Of a stretch of DNA of 64,000 bases, positions 54,870-63,330 are shown in pieces. Numbering within the stretch: position 1 is the stretch's first letter; each line of letters starts with the position of its first letter. A program made the position numbers and the translations under genes. The DNA comes from Porphyrobacter sp. HT-58-2 (GTDB lineage: Bacteria; Pseudomonadota; Alphaproteobacteria; Sphingomonadales; Sphingomonadaceae): the NCBI RefSeq assembly GCF_002952215.1, contig NZ_CP022600.1, positions 1,054,001 to 1,118,000 on the forward strand, read 5' to 3'. Below the pieces are notes generated by a model. It was not told the origin of the DNA. It saw only the letters and a program-made list of their open reading frames with translations, and did not search any database.

Positions 54870-56084
54870 ATGGGCGTTGCTGTGAAGCGTATGGATGTCG
54901 AAGGGGTTGTGCCGAGCGCGGAGGAGCTGCTGGAACGGGCGCGCGCCATGGTTCCGGTGCTTAAGGCGCGTGCGAAGGCGTGCACCGCTGCCCGCAACGT
55001 GCCGGCTGAAACCATCGCCGAAATGAAGGAGGCGGGCTTCTTCCGGATTCTCCAGCCCGCCCGTTTTGGCGGGTACGAGATGCACCCCAATGCCTTCTTC
55101 GAAGTGCAGAAGGTGCTGGCCGAAGGCTGCATGTCGACCGGCTGGATGTATGGCGTACTTGGCTGCCACCCCTATGAAATGGCCCTGTTCCATGAACAGG
55201 CGCAGATCGAAGTGTGGGGCGAGGATCCCGACATGCTGGTGTGCTCGACCTACCAGCCGGTCGGCAAGGTCACCCACGTTGAAGGCGGTTTCCGGCTGTC
55301 GGGTCGCTGGGGCTTTTCGACCGGGTCGGTGCATTCCGGCTGGATTCTGCTGGGGGCGTTCTGTCCGCCCAAGGACGACGGCACGCCAGCCGAAATGCGC
55401 ACCTTCCTGCTCCCGCGCAGCGATTTCGAAATCGACGAGAACGCGTGGCACACCTTTGGTCTTCAGGGGACCGGCAGTCACGACATCATCGTCGATGACG
55501 CATTTGTGCCAGATTACCGCACCCACCGTTCGATCGACGGCTTCCTGTGCAAGAACCCCGGGCAGGAGGTGAACACCGGCCCGCTGTATCGCCTGCCCTG
55601 GGCGCAGGTCTTCACCCGTTCGGTCTCGACCGCGGCTTTCGGCGGGGCGCAGGCGGCGATCAATGCGGCGATGGCGATCATGCAGGATCGGGTTTCGACC
55701 AATACCGGCAAGGCTTCCAAGCAGGATCCGATCCTGCACGCGGCGCTGGCGCGGGCGATCGCCGAGAAGCAGGAAATGGAAACAACCCTGCGTCTGACCT
55801 TCGATGATCTGATGGGCTATGCCGAGCGGGGCGAGGATATCCCGATGGAAAAGCGGGCATTCTTTACCTACCAGTCGAGCACGGTCGTACGCAGGCTTGC
55901 GCGCCTGATCGACGATGTAGTGCAATTGTTCGGCGGACGGGCAATCTACATGACCAGCGAAATCATCCAGCCGTGGCTCGATCTCCACGCGGGCCGCGCC
56001 CACGTGGCCAATGATCCGGCCAACCGCACCGGCGACGCGATCGGCACGATGCTGGGCGAGGCTCCGCTCAACCCGTTCCTGTAA
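54870..56084 (+). CDS. hsaA: HsaA-like flavin-dependent monooxygenase (3-HSA hydroxylase)
   Basis: 404 residues, acyl-CoA-dehydrogenase fold used as an oxygenase (class D flavoprotein monooxygenase). It shows MKEAGFFRILQPARFGGYE, CMSTGWMYGVLGCHPYEMA, GRWGFSTGSVHSGWILLGAF and the C-terminal FGGRAIYMTSEIIQPWLDLHAGRAH. It hydroxylates the phenolic A ring of 3-HSA to the catechol 3,4-DHSA, using reduced flavin from HsaB. It is the first gene of the rightward unit. The start has a GAGAGGAG ribosome site. Confidence 0.9.
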   Translation: MGVAVKRMDVEGVVPSAEELLERARAMVPVLKARAKACTAARNVPAETIAEMKEAGFFRILQPARFGGYEMHPNAFFEVQKVLAEGCMSTGWMYGVLGCHPYEMALFHEQAQIEVWGEDPDMLVCSTYQPVGKVTHVEGGFRLSGRWGFSTGSVHSGWILLGAFCPPKDDGTPAEMRTFLLPRSDFEIDENAWHTFGLQGTGSHDIIVDDAFVPDYRTHRSIDGFLCKNPGQEVNTGPLYRLPWAQVFTRSVSTAAFGGAQAAINAAMAIMQDRVSTNTGKASKQDPILHAALARAIAEKQEMETTLRLTFDDLMGYAERGEDIPMEKRAFFTYQSSTVVRRLARLIDDVVQLFGGRAIYMTSEIIQPWLDLHAGRAHVANDPANRTGDAIGTMLGEAPLNPFL

Positions 56085-56095
56085 GGAGCCTCGCG

Positions 56096-56923
56096 ATGGG
56101 AGGGCTGAGCGAGGCGACCTACAAGGTCGCGGGCGGATATGACATCCATCTGAAGGAGGCAGGCTCCGGTCCCGTCGTCGTGTTCCTGCACGGCAGCGGG
56201 CCGGGCGCTTCGGGCGCGTCCAATTTCCGCGACAACTGGCAGGCCTTCGTCGATGCCGGTTTCCGCGTGATCCTGCCCGATCTGATCGGTTACGGTGCCT
56301 CGTCCAAGCCCGAAGGCATCGACTACACGCTCCAGCTGTTCGCCGACACCGTGTTCGAGGCGCTTGAGGCGCACGGGATCACGCAGGCAAGCCTTGTCGG
56401 CAATTCGCTGGGCGGCGGTATCGCCTTGCAGATCGCGCTCGATCACCCCGGCTTCGTGCGCAGCTTCGTGCTGATGGCGCCGGGCTGCATCGAGGATCAG
56501 CCGGAATACTTCAAGATGCCCGGCATTGCCCGGATGGTCTCGAATTTCGGGGGGGCGGACTTCAACCTAGAGGAACAGCGCCGACTGGTGCGCAATCTCG
56601 TCCACCCCGATTTCGCCGACCGTATTGCCGATGCGCTGGTGCAGGAACGCTTCGCCGTCGCGCGGACCCAGCCCAAAGACGTGCTGGTGCGGATGCGCAC
56701 GCCCAACCTTGCGCCCCGGCTTGGCGAACTGCCCCAGCCGATGCTGGTCATGTGGGGCCTGCAGGACGATTTCTGCCCCGAAAGCGGCGCGCGGCATTTC
56801 CTTGCAGCGGGCTGCAATGTGCGCTGCATGACCTTCAATCACGTCGGCCACTGGGTGCAGGTCGAACGTGCCGCCGAATTCAATGCCCATGCCATCGCCT
56901 TCCTGAAGGGCGCCGACGCATGA
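56096..56923 (+). CDS. hsaD: HsaD-like meta-cleavage product hydrolase (4,9-DSHA)
   Basis: 275 residues, alpha/beta hydrolase of the MCP group. The oxyanion loop is HGSGPGASGASNF. The nucleophile is Ser104 in GNSLGGG, and the catalytic His252 lies in NHVGHWVQVE. It cleaves the C-C bond of the HsaC product, giving HIP-type acid and the C5 dienoate that HsaE uses. It overlaps hsaB by four bases. Confidence 0.92.
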   Translation: MGGLSEATYKVAGGYDIHLKEAGSGPVVVFLHGSGPGASGASNFRDNWQAFVDAGFRVILPDLIGYGASSKPEGIDYTLQLFADTVFEALEAHGITQASLVGNSLGGGIALQIALDHPGFVRSFVLMAPGCIEDQPEYFKMPGIARMVSNFGGADFNLEEQRRLVRNLVHPDFADRIADALVQERFAVARTQPKDVLVRMRTPNLAPRLGELPQPMLVMWGLQDDFCPESGARHFLAAGCNVRCMTFNHVGHWVQVERAAEFNAHAIAFLKGADA

Positions 56924-57414
56924 CGGAGGGCTATCCGCTGATCCCGGAGGATCTGCCCGATACCTTCAAGGCGGCGATGCGGCGGCTGGCGGCCTCGGTT
57001 TCGATTGTCGTGGCCAAGGGCGATGAAGGCCCGGTCGGCATGGCGGCGACCTCGATCACCTCGCTCACCGTGGATCCGCCCGCGGTGCTGGTCTGCGTCA
57101 ACCGCATGACGAGCCTGCACGCGCTGCTGGTCCCCACCGCGCCGCTTTCGGTCAACCTGCTCGCCCGCCACCACCGCGAGGTCTCGCAGGCCTTCGGCGG
57201 CGGCACCCCGCGTGAGGAGCGGTTCAAGGTCGGCGACTGGCAGGAGGCGGCGAACGGGTTGCCGATGCTCGCCGATGCGCAGGCCAACCTCGAATGCGTG
57301 ATCGACGCGATGCTCGCCTACGGCACCCACTCGATTGTCATTGCGCGGGTCATTCGCGCACGGGTGAGCGACACCGTCGCCCCGCTGATCTATCAGGACG
57401 GAGGCTACCTGTGA
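56920..57414 (+). CDS. hsaB: HsaB-like flavin reductase
   Basis: 164 residues of the NADH:flavin reductase (HpaC-like) family. It shows FKAAMRRLAASVSIV, VGMAATSITSLTVDPPAVLVC (split by the flavin loop), and SVNLLARHH. It supplies reduced flavin to HsaA. The ATG overlaps the hsaD stop (ATGA), and its own stop overlaps a GTG start of hsaE (GTGA). Confidence 0.9.
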   Translation: MTEGYPLIPEDLPDTFKAAMRRLAASVSIVVAKGDEGPVGMAATSITSLTVDPPAVLVCVNRMTSLHALLVPTAPLSVNLLARHHREVSQAFGGGTPREERFKVGDWQEAANGLPMLADAQANLECVIDAMLAYGTHSIVIARVIRARVSDTVAPLIYQDGGYL

Positions 57415-58196
57415 GCCGTGACGATGTCGCCGCGCTGCACGGCAGCCAGCTCTATCAGGCGTTGCGCGACGGGCGCACACTGGCGCCGCTGATCGCCCGC
57501 GATCCGGCGCTGACCATCGACGATGCCTATGCCATAAGTCTCGACTTCCTCGCCCGGCGGCGGGCCGATGGCGAGCGGGTGATCGGCAAGAAGATCGGCG
57601 TTACCAGCAAGGCTGTGCAGGACATGCTCGGCGTGCACCAGCCCGACTTCGGCTTCCTGACCGATGCGATGCATGTCACCGGCGATATCGACATTGCCGC
57701 GCACCGTCTGATCCAGCCGCGCGCCGAGGCGGAGATTGCCTTCATCCTCGCCGAGCCGCTGCGGGGGCTCGGCGTCACCGCCGAACAGGTAATCGCCGCC
57801 ACAGCTGCCATCGCGCCGTGTTTCGAGATCGTCGACAGCCGCATCACCGACTGGAAAATCGGCATCGTCGATACGGTCGCCGACAATGCCAGCTGCGGTG
57901 TCTTCGTGCTGGGCGAGGCCCGCGCCGATCCGCGCGCGCATGATCTGCCGAAGCTCCACGTCACGGTCACCAAGAACGGCGCGCCCCTTTCGGAAGGCTA
58001 TGGCGCGGCGGTGCAGGGCGACCCGGCGCAGGCGGTGGCATGGCTCGCGAACACGCTCGGGGCCTACGGGGTCACGCTGGAGGCAGGGGACATCATCCTC
58101 TCTGGTTCGCTCGTCCCGCTCGAACCGGCGGTGGCGGGGGACGTTTTCGCAATGGAACTGCACGGCGTGGGCGGCTGCACCGCCCGCTTCGTTTGA
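57411..58196 (+). CDS. hsaE: HsaE-like 2-hydroxypenta-dienoate hydratase
   Basis: 261 residues, 2-keto-4-pentenoate hydratase family. It shows GKKIGVTSKAVQDMLGVHQPDFG, QPRAEAEIAFIL with the metal-binding Glu pair, and SGSLVPLEPAVAGDVF. It hydrates the C6 dienoate released by HsaD into the HsaF substrate. The GTG at 57411 has a strong GGAGG site and overlaps the hsaB stop by four bases, so the longer upstream frame is rejected. Confidence 0.92.
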   Translation: MSRDDVAALHGSQLYQALRDGRTLAPLIARDPALTIDDAYAISLDFLARRRADGERVIGKKIGVTSKAVQDMLGVHQPDFGFLTDAMHVTGDIDIAAHRLIQPRAEAEIAFILAEPLRGLGVTAEQVIAATAAIAPCFEIVDSRITDWKIGIVDTVADNASCGVFVLGEARADPRAHDLPKLHVTVTKNGAPLSEGYGAAVQGDPAQAVAWLANTLGAYGVTLEAGDIILSGSLVPLEPAVAGDVFAMELHGVGGCTARFV

Positions 58197-58205
58197 GGAA
58201 TGAAT

Positions 58206-59132
58206 ATGGGCAAAGTGAAGGCCGCGATCATCGGTTCGGGCAATATCGGCACCGATCTGATGATGAAGATGATCAAATATCCGCAGAACATGGAGCTTGC
58301 CGCGGTGGTCGGCATCGACCCGGCGAGCGAAGGCCTGGCGATGGCGCGGCAGCATGGAATCGCCACCACGCATAAGGGGATCGAGGGACTGAAGGCACTC
58401 GATTGCTACAAGGATATCCGCATCGCCTTCGACGCGACCAGCGCCTATGCCCACAAGGTGCATGATGCGGCCTTGCGCGCCGATGGCATCCGCGTGGTCG
58501 ATCTGACGCCTGCCGCGATCGGCCCCTTCACCGTGCCTCCTGTCAACATGGAGGCGCACCTCGATGCGCCCAACGTCAACATGGTGACCTGCGGCGGGCA
58601 GGCTACAATCCCGATGGTCGCCGCGGTCAGCCAGGTGGCCAAGGTGCACTATGCCGAGATCGTCGCCTCGGTCTCCTCGCGTTCGGCCGGGCCGGGTACG
58701 CGCGCCAATATCGACGAATTCACCCGCACCACCGCCCGCGCCATCGAGGCGGTGGGCGGCGCGACGCGGGGCAAGGCGATCATCATACTTAACCCCGCCG
58801 AGCCGCCGATGATCATGCGCGACACCGTCTTCACCCTTTCCGAAGGTGCGGATGAGGACGCGATCCGCGCTTCGGTGGAGGCGATGGTGGCAAAGGTGCA
58901 GGCCTATGTTCCGGGCTATCGCCTGAAGCAGCAGGTGCAGTTCGAACGCTATGGCGACAATAACCCGCTCAAGATCCCCGGAATGGGCGAGTTCACCGGC
59001 ATTAAAACCATGATCCTGCTCGAGGTCGAAGGCGCAGGCGATTACCTGCCGAGCTATTCGGGCAATCTCGACATCATGACCGCGGCGGCCAAGGCCACCG
59101 GCGAGCTGATTGCTGAAAGGGTTGCGGCATGA
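58206..59132 (+). CDS. hsaG: HsaG-like acylating aldehyde dehydrogenase
   Basis: 308 residues. The NAD motif GSGNIG is at residues 10-15 and the catalytic Cys129 in [11 protein letters not shown]. The C-terminus has LKQQVQFE and [16 protein letters not shown]. It converts the aldehyde made by HsaF (propanal in the steroid pathway) to the acyl-CoA. The ATG at 58206 has GAGG 7 bases upstream, which excludes an ATG two codons earlier. It overlaps hsaF by four bases, and the pair channels the aldehyde. Confidence 0.94.
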   Translation: MGKVKAAIIGSGNIGTDLMMKMIKYPQNMELAAVVGIDPASEGLAMARQHGIATTHKGIEGLKALDCYKDIRIAFDATSAYAHKVHDAALRADGIRVVDLTPAAIGPFTVPPVNMEAHLDAPNVNMVTCGGQATIPMVAAVSQVAKVHYAEIVASVSSRSAGPGTRANIDEFTRTTARAIEAVGGATRGKAIIILNPAEPPMIMRDTVFTLSEGADEDAIRASVEAMVAKVQAYVPGYRLKQQVQFERYGDNNPLKIPGMGEFTGIKTMILLEVEGAGDYLPSYSGNLDIMTAAAKATGELIAERVAA

Positions 59133-60175
59133 ACGTCCAGTTCGACGTCGAGCGCGGCGACAAGCTCTATATCCAGGACGTGACCCTGCGCGACGGGATG
59201 CACGCGATCCGTCACATGTACGGGGTTGATCACGTGCGCGCCATCGCCGCTGCACTTGATGCTGCTGGCGTCGACGCGATCGAGGTCGCGCATGGCGACG
59301 GGCTTTCGGGCATGAGCTTCAACTACGGCTTCGGCGCGCATACCGACTGGGAATGGCTCGAAGCCGTGGCCGAGGTGCTGACCCGCTCGGTGCTGACCAC
59401 GCTGATCCTGCCGGGCGTCGGCACGGTCGAGGAACTGCGCCGCGCCTATGACATCGGCGTGCGTTCGGTGAGGGTGGCGACCCATTGCACCGAGGCGGAC
59501 GTGTCGAAGCAGCATATCGGCATCGCCCGCGATTTGGGCATGGATGTCTCGGGCTTCCTGATGATGAGCCACATGATCGATCCCGATGCGCTGGCCCAGC
59601 AGGCCGCGCTGATGGAGAGCTACGGCGCGCAGTGCGTCTATGTCACCGACAGCGGCGGCACGCTCGACATGGACGGGGTGCGCGCGCGGCTCGAAGCCTA
59701 TGACCGGGTGCTCAGGCCCGAAACCCAGCGCGGGATGCACGCGCACCACAATCTCGGCCTCGGCGTCGCCAATTCGATTGTTGCGGCGCAATTCGGCGCG
59801 GTGCGGATCGATGCCAGCCTTGCGGGCATGGGCGCAGGGGCGGGCAATGCCCCGCTCGAAGTGTTCATCGCCGCCGCCGACCGCAAGGGCTGGAATCACG
59901 GCTGCGACGTCATGGCGCTGATGGATGCCGCCGAAGACCTCGTGCGCCCGCTGCAGGATCGTCCCGTTCGGGTCGATCGCGAGACGCTGAGCCTCGGCTA
60001 TGCCGGGGTCTATTCTTCCTTCCTGCGCCATGCCGAGAAGGCCGCGGCGGATTACGGGCTCGATACCCGCGCGATCCTCGTCGAACTCGGCCGCCGCAAG
60101 ATGGTCGGCGGGCAGGAGGACATGATCGTCGACGTCGCGCTCGACATGCTCAAGGCGCAAGGCGCGCATGGCTGA
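59129..60175 (+). CDS. hsaF: HsaF-like 4-hydroxy-2-oxoacid aldolase
   Basis: 348 residues, DRE-TIM aldolase. The Mn2+/substrate motif is [13 protein letters not shown] with Arg21, Asp22 and the catalytic His25, and the metal histidines are in [11 protein letters not shown]. It splits 4-hydroxy-2-oxohexanoate to pyruvate and propanal, which goes to HsaG. It overlaps the flavoprotein gene by eight bases. Confidence 0.94.
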   Translation: MNVQFDVERGDKLYIQDVTLRDGMHAIRHMYGVDHVRAIAAALDAAGVDAIEVAHGDGLSGMSFNYGFGAHTDWEWLEAVAEVLTRSVLTTLILPGVGTVEELRRAYDIGVRSVRVATHCTEADVSKQHIGIARDLGMDVSGFLMMSHMIDPDALAQQAALMESYGAQCVYVTDSGGTLDMDGVRARLEAYDRVLRPETQRGMHAHHNLGLGVANSIVAAQFGAVRIDASLAGMGAGAGNAPLEVFIAAADRKGWNHGCDVMALMDAAEDLVRPLQDRPVRVDRETLSLGYAGVYSSFLRHAEKAAADYGLDTRAILVELGRRKMVGGQEDMIVDVALDMLKAQGAHG

Positions 60176-61628
60176 GGTCTCGCTCCACCGCCCTTATCCG
60201 GCGAGCGCGGTCGAGCGGTGGGATTACGAAACCGATGTGGCGGTGATCGGCTTCGGCGCGACGGGAGCCTGCGCGGCGATCGAAGCCGCCGATGCGGGCG
60301 CAAAGGTGATGCTGTTCGAGCGCAATTCGGGCAGCGGCGGGGCCTCGGGCCTGTCGGGCGGCGAGATCTATGTTGGCGGAGGAGGGGGGACTGACGCCCA
60401 ACGCGCTGCGGGGTTCGACGACAGCACCGAGGACTTCATCGCCTATCTCAAGGCGGCGGGCGGGCCTTGTGTGAACGAAGCCAAGTGCGAACGCTACGGG
60501 CGCGAGGCGCTGGCGCATTACGACTGGCTCAAGGCGCAGGGCGTGCCCTATCGCGGCAACTACCTGCCGGGAAAGCACATCGAGCCGATGGACGATTCCA
60601 CCCTGATCTGGTCAGGCAGCGAGGCGGCCGCGCCGTTCTGCGACATCGCCAGGCCCGCTCCGCGCGGCCACACCATCCGCCATATGGGCTGGGGCGGGGG
60701 GCGGCCGCTGGTCGATGTGCTGGAAGCCAGCGCGAGGGCCAGTGGCGTCGAAGTGGTGGTCGATGCCCGCGCGCTCGCGCTCATCGCAGAGGGCGGGCGC
60801 ATCTGCGGCGTGGTGGTGCGGATCAACAACCAGACCCGTTTCGTGCGCGCTGACAAGGGGGTGGTTCTCGCCACCGGGGGCTTCGTGTTCAACGAGGAAA
60901 TGCGTCGCAAATACTGCCCCGAGACCTTCAAGCTCGGTGATCCGATCGGCGACAAGGATGATGGCACCGGCATCCTGCTCGGTATCGGCGCGGGCGGCGA
61001 GGCGATCCACATGGAGCAGTTCTTCACCACCTGCCCCTGGACCATGCCCGAGAGCCACGCCCACGGCGTGTTCGTCAACATCCACGGCCAGCGCTTCATC
61101 AACGAGGATTGCTACCATGGCCGGGTGAGCCGCTGCGCGGTCGACCAGCCGGGGGGCAAGGTCTACCTGCTGCTCGACAATGCGCATTTCAGCCAGCCGC
61201 CGGACTTTGCGCGTATCACCATCGCCGGGACGGGCGAGACGTGGGAGGAGGTGGAGGCTGAACTGGGCATGATGGCGGGGACGCTGTCGGCCACGATGGG
61301 GTTCTACAACACCCATGCCCGCGAGGGGCGCGATCCGCTATTTGACAAGCGCACGCCGATCCTGACTCCGCTCGACCAAGGCCCGTTCGTCGCGCTCGAA
61401 CTGGATTTCCAGGCGAGCTATTTCAGCTTCTTCACGCTGGGGGGGCTCAACACTTCGGCGAATGGCGAGGTGCTCGGCCGCGACGGTGCGCCGGTCCCCG
61501 GCCTGTTCGCCGCTGGACGCTGCACCTCGGGCCTGCCGGCCTGGGGGCATGGCTATTCCTCAGGGCTGAGCCTTGCCGATGCGACCTTCTTCGGGCGGCA
61601 GGCGGGCAAGGCGGCAGCGGGTGGCTGA
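60168..61628 (+). CDS. 3-ketosteroid dehydrogenase-like flavoprotein
   Basis: 486 residues of the fumarate-reductase/KstD flavoprotein family. The FAD motif is [22 protein letters not shown] with [18 protein letters not shown] behind it, and the C-terminal FAD loop is [22 protein letters not shown]. Delta1-KstDs are usually 510-560 residues, while delta4-(5-alpha) dehydrogenases are about 490. The length and the GGEIYVGGG stretch, in place of the IWxPxN seen in delta1 enzymes as I recall them, favour a delta4-(5-alpha)-type enzyme. Position in the steroid operon supports a 3-ketosteroid substrate. Which bond it desaturates is inference. Confidence 0.78.
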   Translation: MAEVSLHRPYPASAVERWDYETDVAVIGFGATGACAAIEAADAGAKVMLFERNSGSGGASGLSGGEIYVGGGGGTDAQRAAGFDDSTEDFIAYLKAAGGPCVNEAKCERYGREALAHYDWLKAQGVPYRGNYLPGKHIEPMDDSTLIWSGSEAAAPFCDIARPAPRGHTIRHMGWGGGRPLVDVLEASARASGVEVVVDARALALIAEGGRICGVVVRINNQTRFVRADKGVVLATGGFVFNEEMRRKYCPETFKLGDPIGDKDDGTGILLGIGAGGEAIHMEQFFTTCPWTMPESHAHGVFVNIHGQRFINEDCYHGRVSRCAVDQPGGKVYLLLDNAHFSQPPDFARITIAGTGETWEEVEAELGMMAGTLSATMGFYNTHAREGRDPLFDKRTPILTPLDQGPFVALELDFQASYFSFFTLGGLNTSANGEVLGRDGAPVPGLFAAGRCTSGLPAWGHGYSSGLSLADATFFGRQAGKAAAGG

Positions 61629-62076
61629 CAGCAACGCCGGCCGCTTGCAGGCTCTCGAGGATCGCGAGGCGATCCGCAATCTCATCGCATCCTACGGCCC
61701 GCTCGCCGACAGCGGGGATGGTGAAGGGGTGGCAATGTTGTGGACCGAAGAAGGTGTCTATGCCGTTGATGGCTTTCCCGAAGCGCGCGGCCATGCCGCG
61801 ATTGCAGGGCTGATCACCGGGGCGGTGCATCAGGCGCTGATGGCGCGCGGCTGCGCTCACGTGCTTGGCGCGCCGGTGATCGACCTCGACGGCGATCGGG
61901 CGACGGCGCTGTGCCATTCGGTCGTGCTGGCCAAGACTGACGAGCGCTGGGAGGCGGTGCGCGTGGCCGCCAACCGCTGGGAGCTGGCGCGCACGCCCGC
62001 AGGCTGGCGGGTGACACGGCGTGACAATGCCCTGCTCGACGGGCGGGGGGCGGCGCGGGCGCTGCTGGCGCGCTAG
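61621..62076 (+). CDS. SnoaL-like (NTF2-fold) protein, rightward unit
   Basis: 151 residues from a GTG that overlaps the flavoprotein stop by eight bases. It shows LEDREAIRNLIASYGPLADSGDGEGVAMLW, the usual SnoaL start, and VYAVDGFPEARGHAAIAGLI. The fold hosts isomerases, dehydratases and hydrolases. In bile-acid-degrading sphingomonads, SnoaL-type proteins act as hydroxysteroid dehydratases, so that is a candidate role. It ends the rightward unit, and its stop shares CTAG with the converging SDR gene. Confidence 0.75.
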   Translation: MADSNAGRLQALEDREAIRNLIASYGPLADSGDGEGVAMLWTEEGVYAVDGFPEARGHAAIAGLITGAVHQALMARGCAHVLGAPVIDLDGDRATALCHSVVLAKTDERWEAVRVAANRWELARTPAGWRVTRRDNALLDGRGAARALLAR

Positions 62077-62813
62077 CTCACCAGTTGGCCGCCATCCACC
62101 ACCAGCACGCTGCCGGTGGCCTTGCGCGCCTGCTCCGAAGCCAGAAAGGCGACCGCTTCGGCAATGTCCTTGGGCGCGCAGCTTCCGTCGACAAGCTTGG
62201 GCATTCCGCGCCGGATCATGTCCCAGTCAAGGTCGCCTGAAGGTGGTGTCTGCCGGGTCATCGGCGTATCGACGTGGCCCGGACACACCGCATTCACGCG
62301 CACGCCGCGCGCGGCATATTCAGCGGCAAGCGCGGTGGTCATGCCCACCACGGCGTGTTTCGACGCGCAATAGCCGGCGGTATAGATCATGCCCCGCAAC
62401 CCCGAGGTCGAGCCGATGTTGACGATATTGCCCCGGCTCTTGAGGAGATACGGCAGCGCCGCCTTGCAGATCACGAAGACAGAGGTGGTGTTGATCCGCA
62501 GCAGGCGCTCGAAATCGGCGACGGCGAAATCCTCGGTCGGCCCCCACTTGAGCATTCCGGCGACGTTGCAGACCACGTCGAGCCCTTCGCGCGCGGCGGC
62601 ATCGACAAGCGCCCGACAGGAGGCATGATCCTCGGCGTCGTAAACGACCGGCGTTGCCGTATCGCCGATCATCGCAGCGGCTTCGGCAAGCCCCGCCGCA
62701 TTGATGTCGCCGATGGTGACGCGCGCGCCCTCGCGGGCAAACAGGATTGCAATCGCCCGTCCGATCCCCGAAGCGGCACCGGTAACGAGCACGTTCTTGC
62801 CTGCAAATCGCAT
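62073..62813 (-). CDS. short-chain dehydrogenase, receptor-linked unit
   Basis: 246 residues from the ATG at 62813 (GGAA 6-8 bases upstream). A TTG seven codons earlier is possible. It shows LVTGAASGIGRAIAILF, a nonstandard CNVAGM in place of NNAG, NIGSTSGLRGM, GYCASKHAVVG and VCPGHVDTPM. The Cys-Asn for Asn-Asn change is unusual but leaves the catalytic Ser, Tyr and Lys in place. It is probably a hydroxysteroid or related dehydrogenase. It lies downstream of a SnoaL protein and a TonB receptor on the same strand. Confidence 0.82.
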   Translation of the reverse strand: MRFAGKNVLVTGAASGIGRAIAILFAREGARVTIGDINAAGLAEAAAMIGDTATPVVYDAEDHASCRALVDAAAREGLDVVCNVAGMLKWGPTEDFAVADFERLLRINTTSVFVICKAALPYLLKSRGNIVNIGSTSGLRGMIYTAGYCASKHAVVGMTTALAAEYAARGVRVNAVCPGHVDTPMTRQTPPSGDLDWDMIRRGMPKLVDGSCAPKDIAEAVAFLASEQARKATGSVLVVDGGQLVS

Positions 62814-62826
62814 GTTTCCGGTTATC

Positions 62827-63330
62827 CTAGCCAAATGTGGCGGGCGCTTCGCCCATGCTGCTGACTGTGGCCGATCCGCGCTCGTCGACGGAATGGATCA
62901 GGCACGAAAGACGCCGCGAGCGGGTCTTTGCGATCCACCAGCGCCCGCTCTGCTTCACGTAGATATCATCATACTCGACCCCCATCAGCGTGAGCGTGCG
63001 ATTGGCGAGGTTGATCGAGTGAAACAGCAGCGACCATTGCCCGCTCGCGCGTTCGTCGGTCTCAAAGGTGATGATCCCGTTCGCGCCATGATGGATGTCG
63101 AACACGCCCGGCGCGCAGCCCATTTCGCGATAGACTGCGACGAAGGCGTTGCGCCCTTCGAACGGCGGAAAACCATCATAGGCGATCACCGCGCCCTCGG
63201 GCAGCAGGGCATCGCGCACTGCCTCGACGTCCTTCGTGTCGCAGGCGCGCAGGTAGCGGGCCTTGAGGTCGCGAATGGCGCGGTCGTCCTCCAGCCGCGC
63301 CAGCCGCTGCTCCAGCACCGCAAGCTCCAT
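62827..63330 (-). CDS. SnoaL-like (NTF2-fold) protein, receptor-linked unit
   Basis: 167 residues. The N-terminus MELAVLEQRLARLEDDRAIRDLKARYLRACD is a SnoaL_4-type helix with Tyr and Asp, followed by FDIHHGANGII and YVKQSGRWWIAKTRSRR. It is distinct from the 61621-62076 protein. Dehydratase or isomerase activity on steroid intermediates is possible. The start shares one base with the stop of the TonB receptor gene (TGATG). Confidence 0.75.
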   Translation of the reverse strand: MELAVLEQRLARLEDDRAIRDLKARYLRACDTKDVEAVRDALLPEGAVIAYDGFPPFEGRNAFVAVYREMGCAPGVFDIHHGANGIITFETDERASGQWSLLFHSINLANRTLTLMGVEYDDIYVKQSGRWWIAKTRSRRLSCLIHSVDERGSATVSSMGEAPATFG

